Shown piece by piece: positions 8,827 through 16,571 of a DNA stretch of 64,000 bases. This DNA comes from Candidatus Defluviibacterium haderslevense (GTDB taxonomy: Bacteria; Bacteroidota; Bacteroidia; Chitinophagales; Saprospiraceae), in contig JADJRL010000003.1 in assembly GCA_016712225.1 (NCBI GenBank), positions 4,911,501-4,975,500 of the forward strand, written 5' to 3'. The position numbers were made by a program, and so were the translations under genes. Positions within the stretch are counted from its first letter, which is position 1, and each line of letters starts with the position of its first letter. The notes under the pieces were generated by a model that made no database searches, had not been told where the DNA came from, and saw only the letters and a list, made by a program, of their open reading frames with translations.

Positions 8827-9703
8827 ATATATTGGTCTAATAGTTTCAATTTTATTTCTTTCTCTAGGCTATAAACTCGATGCCCAAAAAGATTCGGTCA
8901 AGAGTAAAGAAATCATAAAACTTAGTTATTACAACCATAACAGTGTACAATACATACTCATTGATCATTTCAATAAAAAAGGAAAACAACTAACGCCAAT
9001 TAGCGATCAGTCATTCTATCTATATTTAGATTCTATTGGAGCTGATCATAAAATAGCTTCCGTCACAACGGACATGAATGGTAAAGCCAAATGTTATATC
9101 CCTCCTTCATTAAAATCAATTTGGGATGCTAAACCTATGCATACGTTTATGGCAGCCAAAGATGCCGATGCAGAAGAATCGGATTCAGACCTTGAAATCA
9201 CTAAATCAAAAATAGAAATAGATACAGCGACTGAGGATGGTGTGAGCCATATCATTGCGAAAGTGATGAAAGCTGAGAACCATTCATGGATTGCAGCAGA
9301 TGAAGTAGAATTAAAAGTTGGCATTCAAAGATTGGGTGGCATGTTATCCGCAGGTGAAGAAGAAACCTACACAACGGATACCAGTGGTTCTGTAAGTGTA
9401 GATTTAAATAAAGCACATTTACCAGGTGATGAAAGTGGTAATATCGTATTAGTTGCCAAAGTAGACGATCATGAACAGTTTGGTAATTTGCTGTTTGATC
9501 TATCTGTCCCTTGGGGAGTACCCACAACCATTGATCAAAACTTTTTTAACCAAAGAACACTTTGGTCCACTCAATTCAGGACTCCATTTTGGCTACTGTT
9601 TATGGCCTATTCGATCGTCATTGGAGTTTGGGGTACTATTTTCTATTTGATTTTTCAAATCGTAAAAATCAAAAAAATAGGAGATCGCACGACTGCTGTT
9701 TAG
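8804..9703 (+). CDS. Periplasmic beta-rich protein with C-terminal membrane anchor
   Basis: 299 residues, signal peptide ending near YKLDAQ, two predicted beta-sandwich segments (residues ~30-110 and ~130-240) and one C-terminal transmembrane helix (FWLLFMAYSIVIGVWGTIFYL) followed by KIKKIG on the cytosolic side. Start is 8804 or the in-frame ATG at 8813; both overlap the NrfD gene. No family recognised. As last gene of the redox operon, overlapping nrfD, it may be an accessory subunit of the NrfD complex on its periplasmic face; this rests on context alone. Confidence 0.7.
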   Translation: MKNMKTNKYIGLIVSILFLSLGYKLDAQKDSVKSKEIIKLSYYNHNSVQYILIDHFNKKGKQLTPISDQSFYLYLDSIGADHKIASVTTDMNGKAKCYIPPSLKSIWDAKPMHTFMAAKDADAEESDSDLEITKSKIEIDTATEDGVSHIIAKVMKAENHSWIAADEVELKVGIQRLGGMLSAGEEETYTTDTSGSVSVDLNKAHLPGDESGNIVLVAKVDDHEQFGNLLFDLSVPWGVPTTIDQNFFNQRTLWSTQFRTPFWLLFMAYSIVIGVWGTIFYLIFQIVKIKKIGDRTTAV

Positions 9704-9995
9704 CGTCATGTCAACAATTCATGTAATAACAGAAAATTAACTGGTTCAATAAGTTTCATTATCAACCCGCTTTTTATACCAAGGAAATAATATCCATTAT
9801 TGACGCAAGTCCTGATGCCTCATTGACTCCAATTTAGGAGTTGTACTATTCCATTCATTCATGAATTCATTAATAACCCTATGTCAAATACATATGGAGG
9901 TTTTCATCTTGTCATGGACGGGGCAAGATGTTTTAGGATTTATTTATTAAGCCGTATAGCTATTTTAGGACAAGACAAGGACACGGCAGATCCGA

Positions 9996-10039
9996 GGATA
10001 AGCCGTGGATAAGCCGTGGAAAAGGCGTGAACAAGCCGT
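9996..10039. repeat. Imperfect 11-base tandem repeat, four units
   Basis: Two identical units GGATAAGCCGT (9996-10006 and 10007-10017), then GGAAAAGGCGT and GAACAAGCCGT. The run is more GC-rich than its surroundings. No coding frame uses it. Confidence 0.75.
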
Positions 10040-10217
10040 GGGCACTTGCTGGAGAATTGCACTGTAATACATGCATAAGTTTCTTAAATGCAATACATCA
10101 ATAATAAACCTTAAATACCAATATTACATCAATTACGCATGTAACATGTAGAACCTTGTGGTCAGAGTTCGTTAGAATTCACTGCTTAGTTTTCGGAAAT
10201 AATTATTCTAATAATAA

Positions 10218-10409
10218 GGTAATCAGACTACAAGCAGTAAAGGAATTCCTAAGCATAGATTGGTTGTAGAACCTACTTTTGTATTAGAACAGAAGAAAAA
10301 TTACCCCTATAATTATTTTACAAAAATTTATTTCGCAAGTTTACCCTGTCATCCGGATAAGTTGCGATATATTTGTCAAGGAGGAGAATGGATAGATATT
10401 AATAATTAA
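10218..10409 (+). pseudogene. Possible C-terminal gene remnant
   Basis: A 63-codon open frame follows a stop at 10215-10217 and ends with TAA at 10407-10409. It has no plausible ATG start but shows protein-like composition late on (IYFASLPCHPDKLRYIC then GGEWIDINN). It may be the tail of a gene whose front has been deleted. No family recognised; chance is not excluded. Confidence 0.25.
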
Positions 10410-10465
10410 AAAGTCGTTAAATCAATTTGCTCTATAACTCTTTAAATAATTGAAAATCAAATAAT

Positions 10466-10530
10466 TAACAGTGTTTATTTATATAAAATAAACACATGTT
10501 TTATAAAAACATGCGTAAAGTGAAAAGTTA
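10466..10530. repeat. Palindromic spacer with two adjacent perfect hairpins
   Basis: Begins with TAAC and ends with GTTA. It contains GTGTTTATTT / AAATAAACAC (10471-10480, 10486-10495, loop 5) and directly adjoining CATGTTTT / AAAACATG (10495-10502, 10506-10513, loop 3). It lies just before the first accessory gene and has the same end pattern as the spacers after the following genes. Confidence 0.55.
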
Positions 10531-10597
10531 GCGGTCAGCTTAAAACGACACACTACAACGACAAGAAAATAAAAAAGACAATACTGCTTAACATATT

Positions 10598-11515
10598 ATG
10601 CAAATATTAGAGACAGAAAATTTTACGGAAAACACGTTAAATGAAATCATAAATTCTTGTTTAGAAGAAAGTATTAATATTGAGTTTAAATCGGCTCAAG
10701 CTTTATCAAAAGACAATTCTGTAAAAAAAGAGATTTCAAAAGACATTTCAGCGTTTGCAAATTCAGACGGTGGGCTTATTTTTTATGGTATAAACGAAGA
10801 AAATCACATTGCGACCTCAGTTTCATTTATTGACGGGAACACTTTTACAAAAGAATGGCTTGAAAACGTTATCATTTCAAACATTCAACCGAAAATAATA
10901 GACCTGAAAATATTTCCAATAAGGTTTAACAATGATTTTAGCCAAACAGTATATGTAGTGAAAATCCCAAACTCCAACTCTTCTCCACATATTAACGGAG
11001 ACAAAAAATATTATAGACGTTTTAATTTTCAGTCTGTTCCTATGGAGGAATATGAAATTAGAAATTTATATCTAAGACAGAGAGAAAGCAAAGTTTATCC
11101 TGAGACACTATTAGTAAAACCAGACTACGAACATACAACGGACGACAATTACTCGTTTTATGTAGAAATTCAAATAGTAAATGACGGGCAATTTGTCTCC
11201 GAAAAATATAAAGTTGCTTGTAATATCAGCAAAGCAAGTGGAATAGGTATCAGTTACGACAGGACAAAAAATTATAGTGTAACGAACAAAGGAGAAAATG
11301 GAATTAAAATTTCAAACAACGATATAGTGCCATTATTTCCTAATGAACTTTTTAATGTTTTGAGTTTCACAATAAATATCCCAAAAGACTATTTTGAAGA
11401 AATAACGCAGAGATTAGAATTTAAAATTTTCACGTTTAGCATAACTGAAATGGACGAAACTACTATGGACTTAAATGACTTATTGATAAAAACTAAGAAA
11501 CAATATTATGAATAA
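10598..11515 (+). CDS. AlbA_2 (Schlafen-like) putative DNA-binding protein
   Basis: 305 residues. The N-terminal half matches the AlbA_2 domain: INIEFKSAQ, KEISKDISAFANSDGGLIFYGINE, then VYVVKIPNSNSSPHINGDKKYYRRFNFQSVPM and a RNLYLRQRE helix. This domain is found in predicted nucleic-acid-binding and defence-related proteins. The C-terminal ~130 residues (from about 165) form an Ig-like beta-rich region with no family I recognise. The gene stands alone between two palindromic spacers, as in a cassette. Codon choice appears richer in GAC and ACG than the flanking core genes, which fits acquisition. Confidence 0.75.
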   Translation: MQILETENFTENTLNEIINSCLEESINIEFKSAQALSKDNSVKKEISKDISAFANSDGGLIFYGINEENHIATSVSFIDGNTFTKEWLENVIISNIQPKIIDLKIFPIRFNNDFSQTVYVVKIPNSNSSPHINGDKKYYRRFNFQSVPMEEYEIRNLYLRQRESKVYPETLLVKPDYEHTTDDNYSFYVEIQIVNDGQFVSEKYKVACNISKASGIGISYDRTKNYSVTNKGENGIKISNNDIVPLFPNELFNVLSFTINIPKDYFEEITQRLEFKIFTFSITEMDETTMDLNDLLIKTKKQYYE

Positions 11516-11526
11516 AGCCGAACCGC

Positions 11527-11652
11527 TAACAGCACATTTGCAATAGGCGGGGTTTCGTGCTCCGCAGACAGTTTAGTGGTAGCCGAAAGGTTTGTGCTCC
11601 GCATCATCATTAGTACTGAAAAGCCCGCCCATCGCAAATCTGCAAACCGTTA
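11527..11652. repeat. GC-rich imperfect palindrome with TAAC/GTTA ends
   Basis: Left arm at 11532-11551 (GCACATTTGCAATAGGCGGG) pairs with the right arm at 11624-11643 with three mismatches in 20. The outer ends are TAAC (11527) and GTTA (11649). GTGCTCCGCA occurs twice inside (11557 and 11594). The next gene starts 14 bases after it. It resembles intergenic repeats around accessory genes in Bacteroidota and the layout of an integron attC site, but the right end GTTATAG is not a standard GTTRRRY core. Confidence 0.75.
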
Positions 11653-11665
11653 TAGTCAATAAAGA

Positions 11666-12790
11666 ATGATGAGACGAATAATTCAAATATTATTGACCAT
11701 TTTGGCTATAGTTAATGTAACAATAGCTCAAAATGGATTGGAATGTTCTATTAATTTTCCTGACACACTTTTGTTAGGGCAATCGATGTATTTTCAATAT
11801 TCAATTCATAATCGTTCTAAAAAAACAATTACATTATTTTATGATCCGTATGGACAGAACTTTAATGATTTAAGTAGAGATGAGTCATTCACAGTTAAAG
11901 TCTATGACTCAAATAAAAAACTCGTGCCATTAAAAAAATCTATACAAGACGAATTTATAATGGAAAGTAGGCGTGTTGGATATCAAAAACTTTTGTTAAG
12001 AGATTCCTTAGTATATATCCATTGGATAGACAATTGGGTTGACTTGGATCGGCCTGGCGAATATACAATACAATGTACTAAAGAATTTAGAATATTAAAA
12101 AAAAATAAAAAGAAGGAACAAGTAACTGCTAACTGTATAACAAAATTTGTTGTGCTGCCTTATGACTCTTTAAAATTAGCCAATAATATTCACGATATCT
12201 GGTTAAGAGCTACCGAAAATAAAGAATACCCGCCACTTAAACAATTAAATCAAACTCATAAAGAATTCAAAGACCGAAGGGCTCAAAGAAAGGCTGATTA
12301 TTATTACCACGAAAACCAATTGAAACTACTTTGTAGACTGAAGTCAGAACAGATTATTCCCTATTTAGATCAAATAATGTCAACGTATATAAATACTCAC
12401 CACATTCAAATGGCGATGGAAGGTCTATCAAAGTTTAATATGAATAAAGAAGTTTTTAATATCATCTCTAAGCCTTTTTTATACGAGGGATTGCGCTTCA
12501 TGTCTGTAGTAGCAAGAGAAGATCTAATTGAAAGTGTTTTAAATAATCTTAAGTTTTCATCCCTTCATTACCTTTCCAAATTCGAAGATACTCTTTTGGT
12601 TCCATTTATGTTAAAACATCAGAATGACAATTCTTATTCTATTAGATTATATATTATGCAACAACTCTACAAGAAGAAGAGCCAATATTCCTTAGAAAAT
12701 CTTAAGGCCAATCTCTATGATAAAAATGAAACTATTAGATCAGAGGCAAGTAGGTTATTAAAAATGTATGAAATTGAAAATAAAAAGTAA
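11666..12790 (+). CDS. Secreted hypothetical protein with helical repeat-like C-terminus
   Basis: 374 residues with a signal peptide ending near NVTIAQ. Residues ~25-160 are beta-rich (LECSINFPDTLLLGQSMYFQYSI, later LDRPGEYTIQCTKEF), like a periplasmic Ig-type domain. The remainder is helical, and the end (YSLENLKANLYDKNETIRSEASRLLKMYE) resembles HEAT-type repeats. ATGs at 11666 and 11669 are equivalent. It stands alone between palindromic spacers. Function unknown. Confidence 0.65.
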   Translation: MMRRIIQILLTILAIVNVTIAQNGLECSINFPDTLLLGQSMYFQYSIHNRSKKTITLFYDPYGQNFNDLSRDESFTVKVYDSNKKLVPLKKSIQDEFIMESRRVGYQKLLLRDSLVYIHWIDNWVDLDRPGEYTIQCTKEFRILKKNKKKEQVTANCITKFVVLPYDSLKLANNIHDIWLRATENKEYPPLKQLNQTHKEFKDRRAQRKADYYYHENQLKLLCRLKSEQIIPYLDQIMSTYINTHHIQMAMEGLSKFNMNKEVFNIISKPFLYEGLRFMSVVAREDLIESVLNNLKFSSLHYLSKFEDTLLVPFMLKHQNDNSYSIRLYIMQQLYKKKSQYSLENLKANLYDKNETIRSEASRLLKMYEIENKK

Positions 12791-12797
12791 CTGGCTA

Positions 12798-12862
12798 TAA
12801 CAAGCCGTAGCACGATCATGCCGATCTATTGAGACGGCACGAAGGCAACAGCTAAAACGTTA
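12798..12862. repeat. Spacer palindrome with TAAC/GTTA ends
   Basis: Bounded by TAAC (12798-12801) and GTTA (12859-12862), with a central TGCCG/CGGCA hairpin with an 11-base loop. GC-rich compared with the flanks, and located between a gene end and the GrpB gene start 30 bases downstream. Confidence 0.5.
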
Positions 12863-12891
12863 CAAGCTACCCTAAAACAAACAACAAACAT

Positions 12892-13482
12892 ATGGTTAAC
12901 AAGCAAAAATTAGAGGACATGACCCCAGAAGAATTAGGAAAATTATTTCCAATTCAAATTGTTCCATATGACAATAATTGGGTTAACATTTTCAATTCAG
13001 AAAGTAGATTAATTAAAGATTCCCTTGGCGACAATATTGCCTTAAAAATTGAACATTTTGGAAGCACTGCAATTGACGGACTTTCTGCAAAACCAACAAT
13101 TGACATTTTAATTGAAATACCACTTCTAACTGACAATTTAAAAGAAACTATAACCAAAAAAATGTCAGAATTAGGCTACCACTTTATTTGGCGGACAGAT
13201 GAAAAAATTCCTTATATGCATTTTGTGAAGGGTTACACGAAAGAAGGTTTTAATAAAAATGTATTTCACATACATATGGGCGACAAGACACACCCATTAT
13301 GGGACAGAATATATTTTCGGAACTATCTACGCCAGAACAAAAAAGCTGCAAAAGAATATGAATCTTTAAAAATTTCATTAGCAGAGAAATTCAAGTATGA
13401 CAGAGAAGCATATACCAATGCAAAGAGTGAATTTGTAAAAAGAATAACCGAAATAGCGAAAAATGAAAACGACAGTTGCTAG
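12892..13482 (+). CDS. GrpB family protein (nucleotidyltransferase fold)
   Basis: 196 residues. Matches the GrpB/UPF0157 family: IVPYDNNWVNIFNSE, LKIEHFGSTAIDGLSAKPTIDILIEI, YMHFVKG and FHIHMGD, RIYFRNYLRQN. The HFGST...KPTIDI block is the signature, with GS and D residues in the positions of a nucleotidyltransferase active site. Exact reaction unknown. GrpB proteins are frequent in mobile single-gene cassettes, consistent with its lone position between two palindromic spacers. An ~18-residue N-terminal extension (MTPEELGKLFPI) precedes the domain. Confidence 0.88.
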   Translation: MVNKQKLEDMTPEELGKLFPIQIVPYDNNWVNIFNSESRLIKDSLGDNIALKIEHFGSTAIDGLSAKPTIDILIEIPLLTDNLKETITKKMSELGYHFIWRTDEKIPYMHFVKGYTKEGFNKNVFHIHMGDKTHPLWDRIYFRNYLRQNKKAAKEYESLKISLAEKFKYDREAYTNAKSEFVKRITEIAKNENDSC

Positions 13483-13487
13483 CATGG

Positions 13488-13608
13488 GTTTGGCAAAAGT
13501 GGGGCTTTCGTTTTAGGCTGAGCATTTGTACTTTCTATTAGCTTTTGTACTAAATTTGTACTTTGTGGTTTCTATTCCACAACGAACGCAAAGCCATAAA
13601 ATGTTAGC
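13488..13608. repeat. Spacer palindrome with internal 30-base-spaced repeat
   Basis: GCTAGCAT (13488-13495) pairs with ATGTTAGC (13601-13608) with one mismatch, and inner GGCTTT/AAAGCC segments also pair. ATTTGTACTTT occurs at 13524 and 13554, with a related TTTTGTACT at 13543. The next gene is best started at 13628, just after the palindrome. Confidence 0.6.
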
Positions 13609-13627
13609 TAATTTAAATCACAATACT

Positions 13628-14254
13628 ATGTACATTTTTTCTACTTTACTCTTTTTTGTTTTTCTTAATTCTGAGATTATTTCTTCTGCGCCTGAAGAAG
13701 GAAGTTTGCAAATGGTAAAAATAGAAACTTGCAACAATAAAATTTATAAAGGTTATATCATCATTTATGAAGAACTTTTCGAAAGCACTCAGAACGAAAA
13801 AGACTGTAAAAAAAGCTTTTCATTTAAGGATAGTTTAGAAAATTATTTACGTTATGCAAGAAAATTAGAATTATACACTGATTTGCTTAGTTCACCTGCT
13901 GTCTATAGAGGGCTAATACTTTCACTCAAAAATCCAATAGAAATAAAATTAGATGATATTAATTTTATTAAAAGAATAGATGGTAAATACAATGGATTTA
14001 GTAATGGGTGGGGTGAATTAAATGTAATAACAACCAAAGAATTAAATTTATTAAAGCTGCAACCCTATTCCGAATATTACTATGATGGAGCTGGCACGTA
14101 TCCAATTTTTATTAGCTATTCAACTCGTTATAAAAAAATTAAATTAATTTCATTCTATAACAAATATCAAAAACTTAATGACCTAGAGCAAATTAGATAT
14201 AAAAAAAGATTATTATCAGATAGCATTGTCATATTGCATTATACGGGAGATTAA
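13628..14254 (+). CDS. Secreted hypothetical protein
   Basis: 208 residues from the ATG at 13628. The open frame extends back to a TTG at 13526 but that part overlaps the palindromic spacer; the 13628 start gives a good signal peptide (MYIFSTLLFFVFLNSEIIS, cut near SSAPEEG). The mature part begins with a strand pair (VKIETCNNKIYKGYIIIYEE) that could be an SH3-like or LSm-like barrel, then helices and a YDGAGTYPIFISYS segment. No known family recognised. Lone accessory gene. Confidence 0.6.
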   Translation: MYIFSTLLFFVFLNSEIISSAPEEGSLQMVKIETCNNKIYKGYIIIYEELFESTQNEKDCKKSFSFKDSLENYLRYARKLELYTDLLSSPAVYRGLILSLKNPIEIKLDDINFIKRIDGKYNGFSNGWGELNVITTKELNLLKLQPYSEYYYDGAGTYPIFISYSTRYKKIKLISFYNKYQKLNDLEQIRYKKRLLSDSIVILHYTGD

Positions 14255-14411
14255 GAACTAGCTTAAAAGAGTACATTCGATAATGCCCTCTGTAATTTAA
14301 ATTTTCACTTCTGACTTAAAATGAATAAACAAATTCTTACCTTTGGATTAGAGACTAATAGCATTTCACCAAAAGTTATCAAGCGTTGTAGACATTTAAT
14401 TAATAATTAGT

Positions 14412-14930
14412 ATGCAATTAAAAATATCAATTTTACTAACAGCATTATTAAGTCAGGTATCTTTTGGACAAAATAAAGATTTAATTATTGTAAGAAATTT
14501 TGCGGAACAATATAACCCAAGTTTTGAATCAAACATGGGCGTTCCAGCATTAGGTAATATTAAAAATGAAGTTATAAATGCTATAAAAGAATTAAGAGGT
14601 GCTTCAAAAGTAGAGCTTGAAAAATACTTAACCTTGATTTTTATAAAATTGTACAGAGCTCATTTAGAATGTTGTCATCAATCTTTTGAACTAAGACTTT
14701 CAGATAAAACTTACATAGATCAAAATCAGGATCCATTGCTTTATGAATTTAACTTACTCATAAAAATGTTCAAGCAAAATGAAATGATACCCTTTATTTC
14801 TTCAAGAATAAGTTATGATTATGTAATGTCTCATTCATACTTGCTTGAATATAATAAGATTAAATCAGAAATCAAAATAATTGATCGTTTATTGGACAAA
14901 ATAAACAAAGGAATATACTGGAAAGATTGA
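14412..14930 (+). CDS. Secreted helical hypothetical protein
   Basis: 172 residues with a signal peptide (MQLKISILLTALLSQVSFGQ). The mature part is mostly helical, with a LECCHQSFELR segment carrying a Cys pair and His. No family recognised. Followed by a spacer with a 9-base perfect inverted repeat. Part of the accessory one-gene series. Confidence 0.6.
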   Translation: MQLKISILLTALLSQVSFGQNKDLIIVRNFAEQYNPSFESNMGVPALGNIKNEVINAIKELRGASKVELEKYLTLIFIKLYRAHLECCHQSFELRLSDKTYIDQNQDPLLYEFNLLIKMFKQNEMIPFISSRISYDYVMSHSYLLEYNKIKSEIKIIDRLLDKINKGIYWKD

Positions 14931-14936
14931 ATAAAT

Positions 14937-15075
14937 GCCCGGCGAAATGGCATAAACACTTCACAGTAAAATATCGAAAGTTATTCTCTTATATTTTTTT
15001 CCAATAATAAATAATTAATTTATTAAATTTGATTGTTTATGCACTTGCTTGTGCAGTGTCTGTGCTCAACCGTTA
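14937..15075. repeat. Spacer with GCATAAACA inverted repeat and GTTA end
   Basis: GCATAAACA (14950-14958) and TGTTTATGC (15034-15042) are perfect inverted copies around an AT-rich loop. A small GCAC...GTGC hairpin follows, and the element ends at CCGTTAG (GTTA at 15072), 13 bases before the next gene. Same position and end motif as the earlier spacers. Confidence 0.55.
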
Positions 15076-15087
15076 GTTTGAATAACA

Positions 15088-15405
15088 ATGAAAGAAATAT
15101 TAATTCCTTTATCAATTATACCTGATGAACAAGAGTTTTATCGTGGAGCTATTTTCAGGATATACAAAGTAGATATACCTAATGTTAAAAAAGAGGATGA
15201 AGATTTTTATGACTACATGCTTATAGATTTAAATGATTCTAAAAAAATGCTATTAGCAAACGTAAGTTCTAAAGCAGGAAAGGGAAAAGCTGGGCTATCC
15301 TTAGGATATGTTGAAAAGCTTATTGATGTCAATAGGTCTGTGGTTACAGGGAAAGAAATGAAAAGATATTTAAATGAACCACTTGTATATTGGGTAGAAG
15401 AATAA
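15088..15405 (+). CDS. Small cytosolic hypothetical protein
   Basis: 105 residues, no signal peptide. Contains acidic strands and turns (PDEQEFYRGAIFRIYKVDI, KKEDEDFYDYMLIDLND) and a small basic-Gly stretch (SKAGKGKAGLSLGY). Size and acidity recall immunity-type or small cassette proteins, but no family is recognised. It begins 13 bases after a palindromic spacer. Confidence 0.55.
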   Translation: MKEILIPLSIIPDEQEFYRGAIFRIYKVDIPNVKKEDEDFYDYMLIDLNDSKKMLLANVSSKAGKGKAGLSLGYVEKLIDVNRSVVTGKEMKRYLNEPLVYWVEE

Positions 15406-15895
15406 TCTACAGCTAAAATTAAACTGTAAATAAAAAAGCCACTTCAAACAAAAGTCCTGAGAATCAAAACCTTTAAAAAAAATTAACAAAATAGATTTCA
15501 TCCTATTTTAAGATTATTTCGATGCAACTGGACAAGTTTGAAAATGACAAGTATATTAGAATTTCTGTACCTAAAGCTGCTTCATTTAATCTCAAATTGT
15601 AAAAGCAAAACATGCTTGAAAATTGCCCGAAAACAATCTTTTTATCCCCTAATGGCTTAAAAAATAATTACCAACAGTATTTTTACATTTAAATATTGAA
15701 AATTTAACTACTTAAGTATTATTTTTAGGCTTCGCATTGAATATTGCCTTAAAATACGGTCTATTGGAAATAAAAATGCAAGCCTTACCTTATATTCTAG
15801 CTTCATGTACCAGTTTTTTTTGCTTTGCGAGGAGGACAAACTGTTCAACTTTCTCTTATTCTGGTAGAGAGCTAAATTGAGATTATAAAAAAATA
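15406..15895. other. Intergenic region with one diverged repeat copy
   Basis: 490 AT-rich bases. The part at about 15444-15545 is a diverged copy of the repeat also found at 17538-17645 and 18531-18640. No further gene is supported. Confidence 0.5.
15444..15545. repeat. Diverged intergenic repeat, copy A
   Basis: Shares the order ACAAAAG - ATCAAAACCTTT - ATTAACAAAATAG - TCCT - GATGCAACTGGACAAGT with two later copies. The most diverged of the three. Confidence 0.45.
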
Positions 15896-16291
15896 ATGAT
15901 ACAAAAGAAAAAGATTATACCAATATTGTTATTAATGATTATTATTACAACATGTGAAAAATCTGCTGTTGATGAACGCGATAAAGTCATAGGCAAATAT
16001 TCAGGAATTCTAGTTAATAATTATTGGGTTGATACTACTCTTGGATTTGCACACGATACTTATCCAGTGATTCTTGTTTTATCGAAATCAAACTTAGACT
16101 CAGTTGTAAACTTAAACTTCAATGAAATAAATGTATCAAATACACATTTATTTAATTATTCTGGAGGTATTTTCAAATCGTTGCAGACTTATCATCCACC
16201 TCAATTAGTCTTAAAGCAAGATAGTTTGTATTTTTTTTATAAAGAAGGATTAGGGCCATATTGGAAAGAGTGTTTCACAAAGAAGATTTAG
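15896..16291 (+). CDS. Small hypothetical lipoprotein
   Basis: 131 residues with a lipoprotein signal (IIPILLLMIIITTC, lipobox Cys20). The mature part begins with DKVIGKYSGIL, like the first strand of a small beta-barrel or lipocalin-like domain, and contains paired hydrophobic strands to the end (LVLKQDSLYFFYKEG). No family recognised. Lone accessory gene. Confidence 0.6.
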   Translation: MIQKKKIIPILLLMIIITTCEKSAVDERDKVIGKYSGILVNNYWVDTTLGFAHDTYPVILVLSKSNLDSVVNLNFNEINVSNTHLFNYSGGIFKSLQTYHPPQLVLKQDSLYFFYKEGLGPYWKECFTKKI

Positions 16292-16571
16292 GTATAAAAT
16301 GCTTATACCTAGATTAATACTAAATTTGAATTCATATTCCTGTCATATGCTACGGAATGGTCGCTTTAAAAATTCAATTTAACTCATCTAGCTAGTATCT
16401 CACACACGATTTAAAAAGAAAATGAGGATTAATAAGGCTATTTCGAAAATCAATAACTAAATTTGATCTAAAAGCGTGTAGTCATTATGGCGGCCTTGGA
16501 TTTACAACTATATGATTTTCAGGCTAGCCGAGTAATGTTAATCAGAATTTTACCTTGACACTCAATAACTA

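Larger units (their letters stand above)
9704..10597. other. Long non-coding junction between redox operon and accessory island
   Basis: 894 bases with no intact gene. It contains an 11-base tandem repeat (9996-10039), a 63-codon open stretch that looks like a gene end (10218-10409) and two adjacent perfect hairpins (10471-10513). The changed texture here suggests an integration or decay boundary. Confidence 0.55.

Noticed and set aside
9996..10039. Short tandem repeats considered as CRISPR
   Set aside because: Units are 11 bases and contiguous with no spacers; no cas genes nearby.
9704..10597. tRNA gene as an integration site for the island
   Set aside because: No cloverleaf or T-loop-like GTTCRANNC segment with matching stems was found in the gap.
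13526..13627. N-terminal extension of the gene at 13628 from a TTG
   Set aside because: It overlaps a palindromic spacer and would put 34 non-signal residues before a clean signal peptide.
14255..14411. A sixth palindromic spacer between the genes at 13628 and 14412
   Set aside because: GCGTTGTAG is present near the end but I could not find a pairing left arm.
10466..15075. Calling the spacers canonical integron attC sites
   Set aside because: Right ends such as GTTATAG, GTTACAA and GTTAGCT do not fit GTTRRRY, and no intI-like gene is in the window; only the resemblance is claimed.
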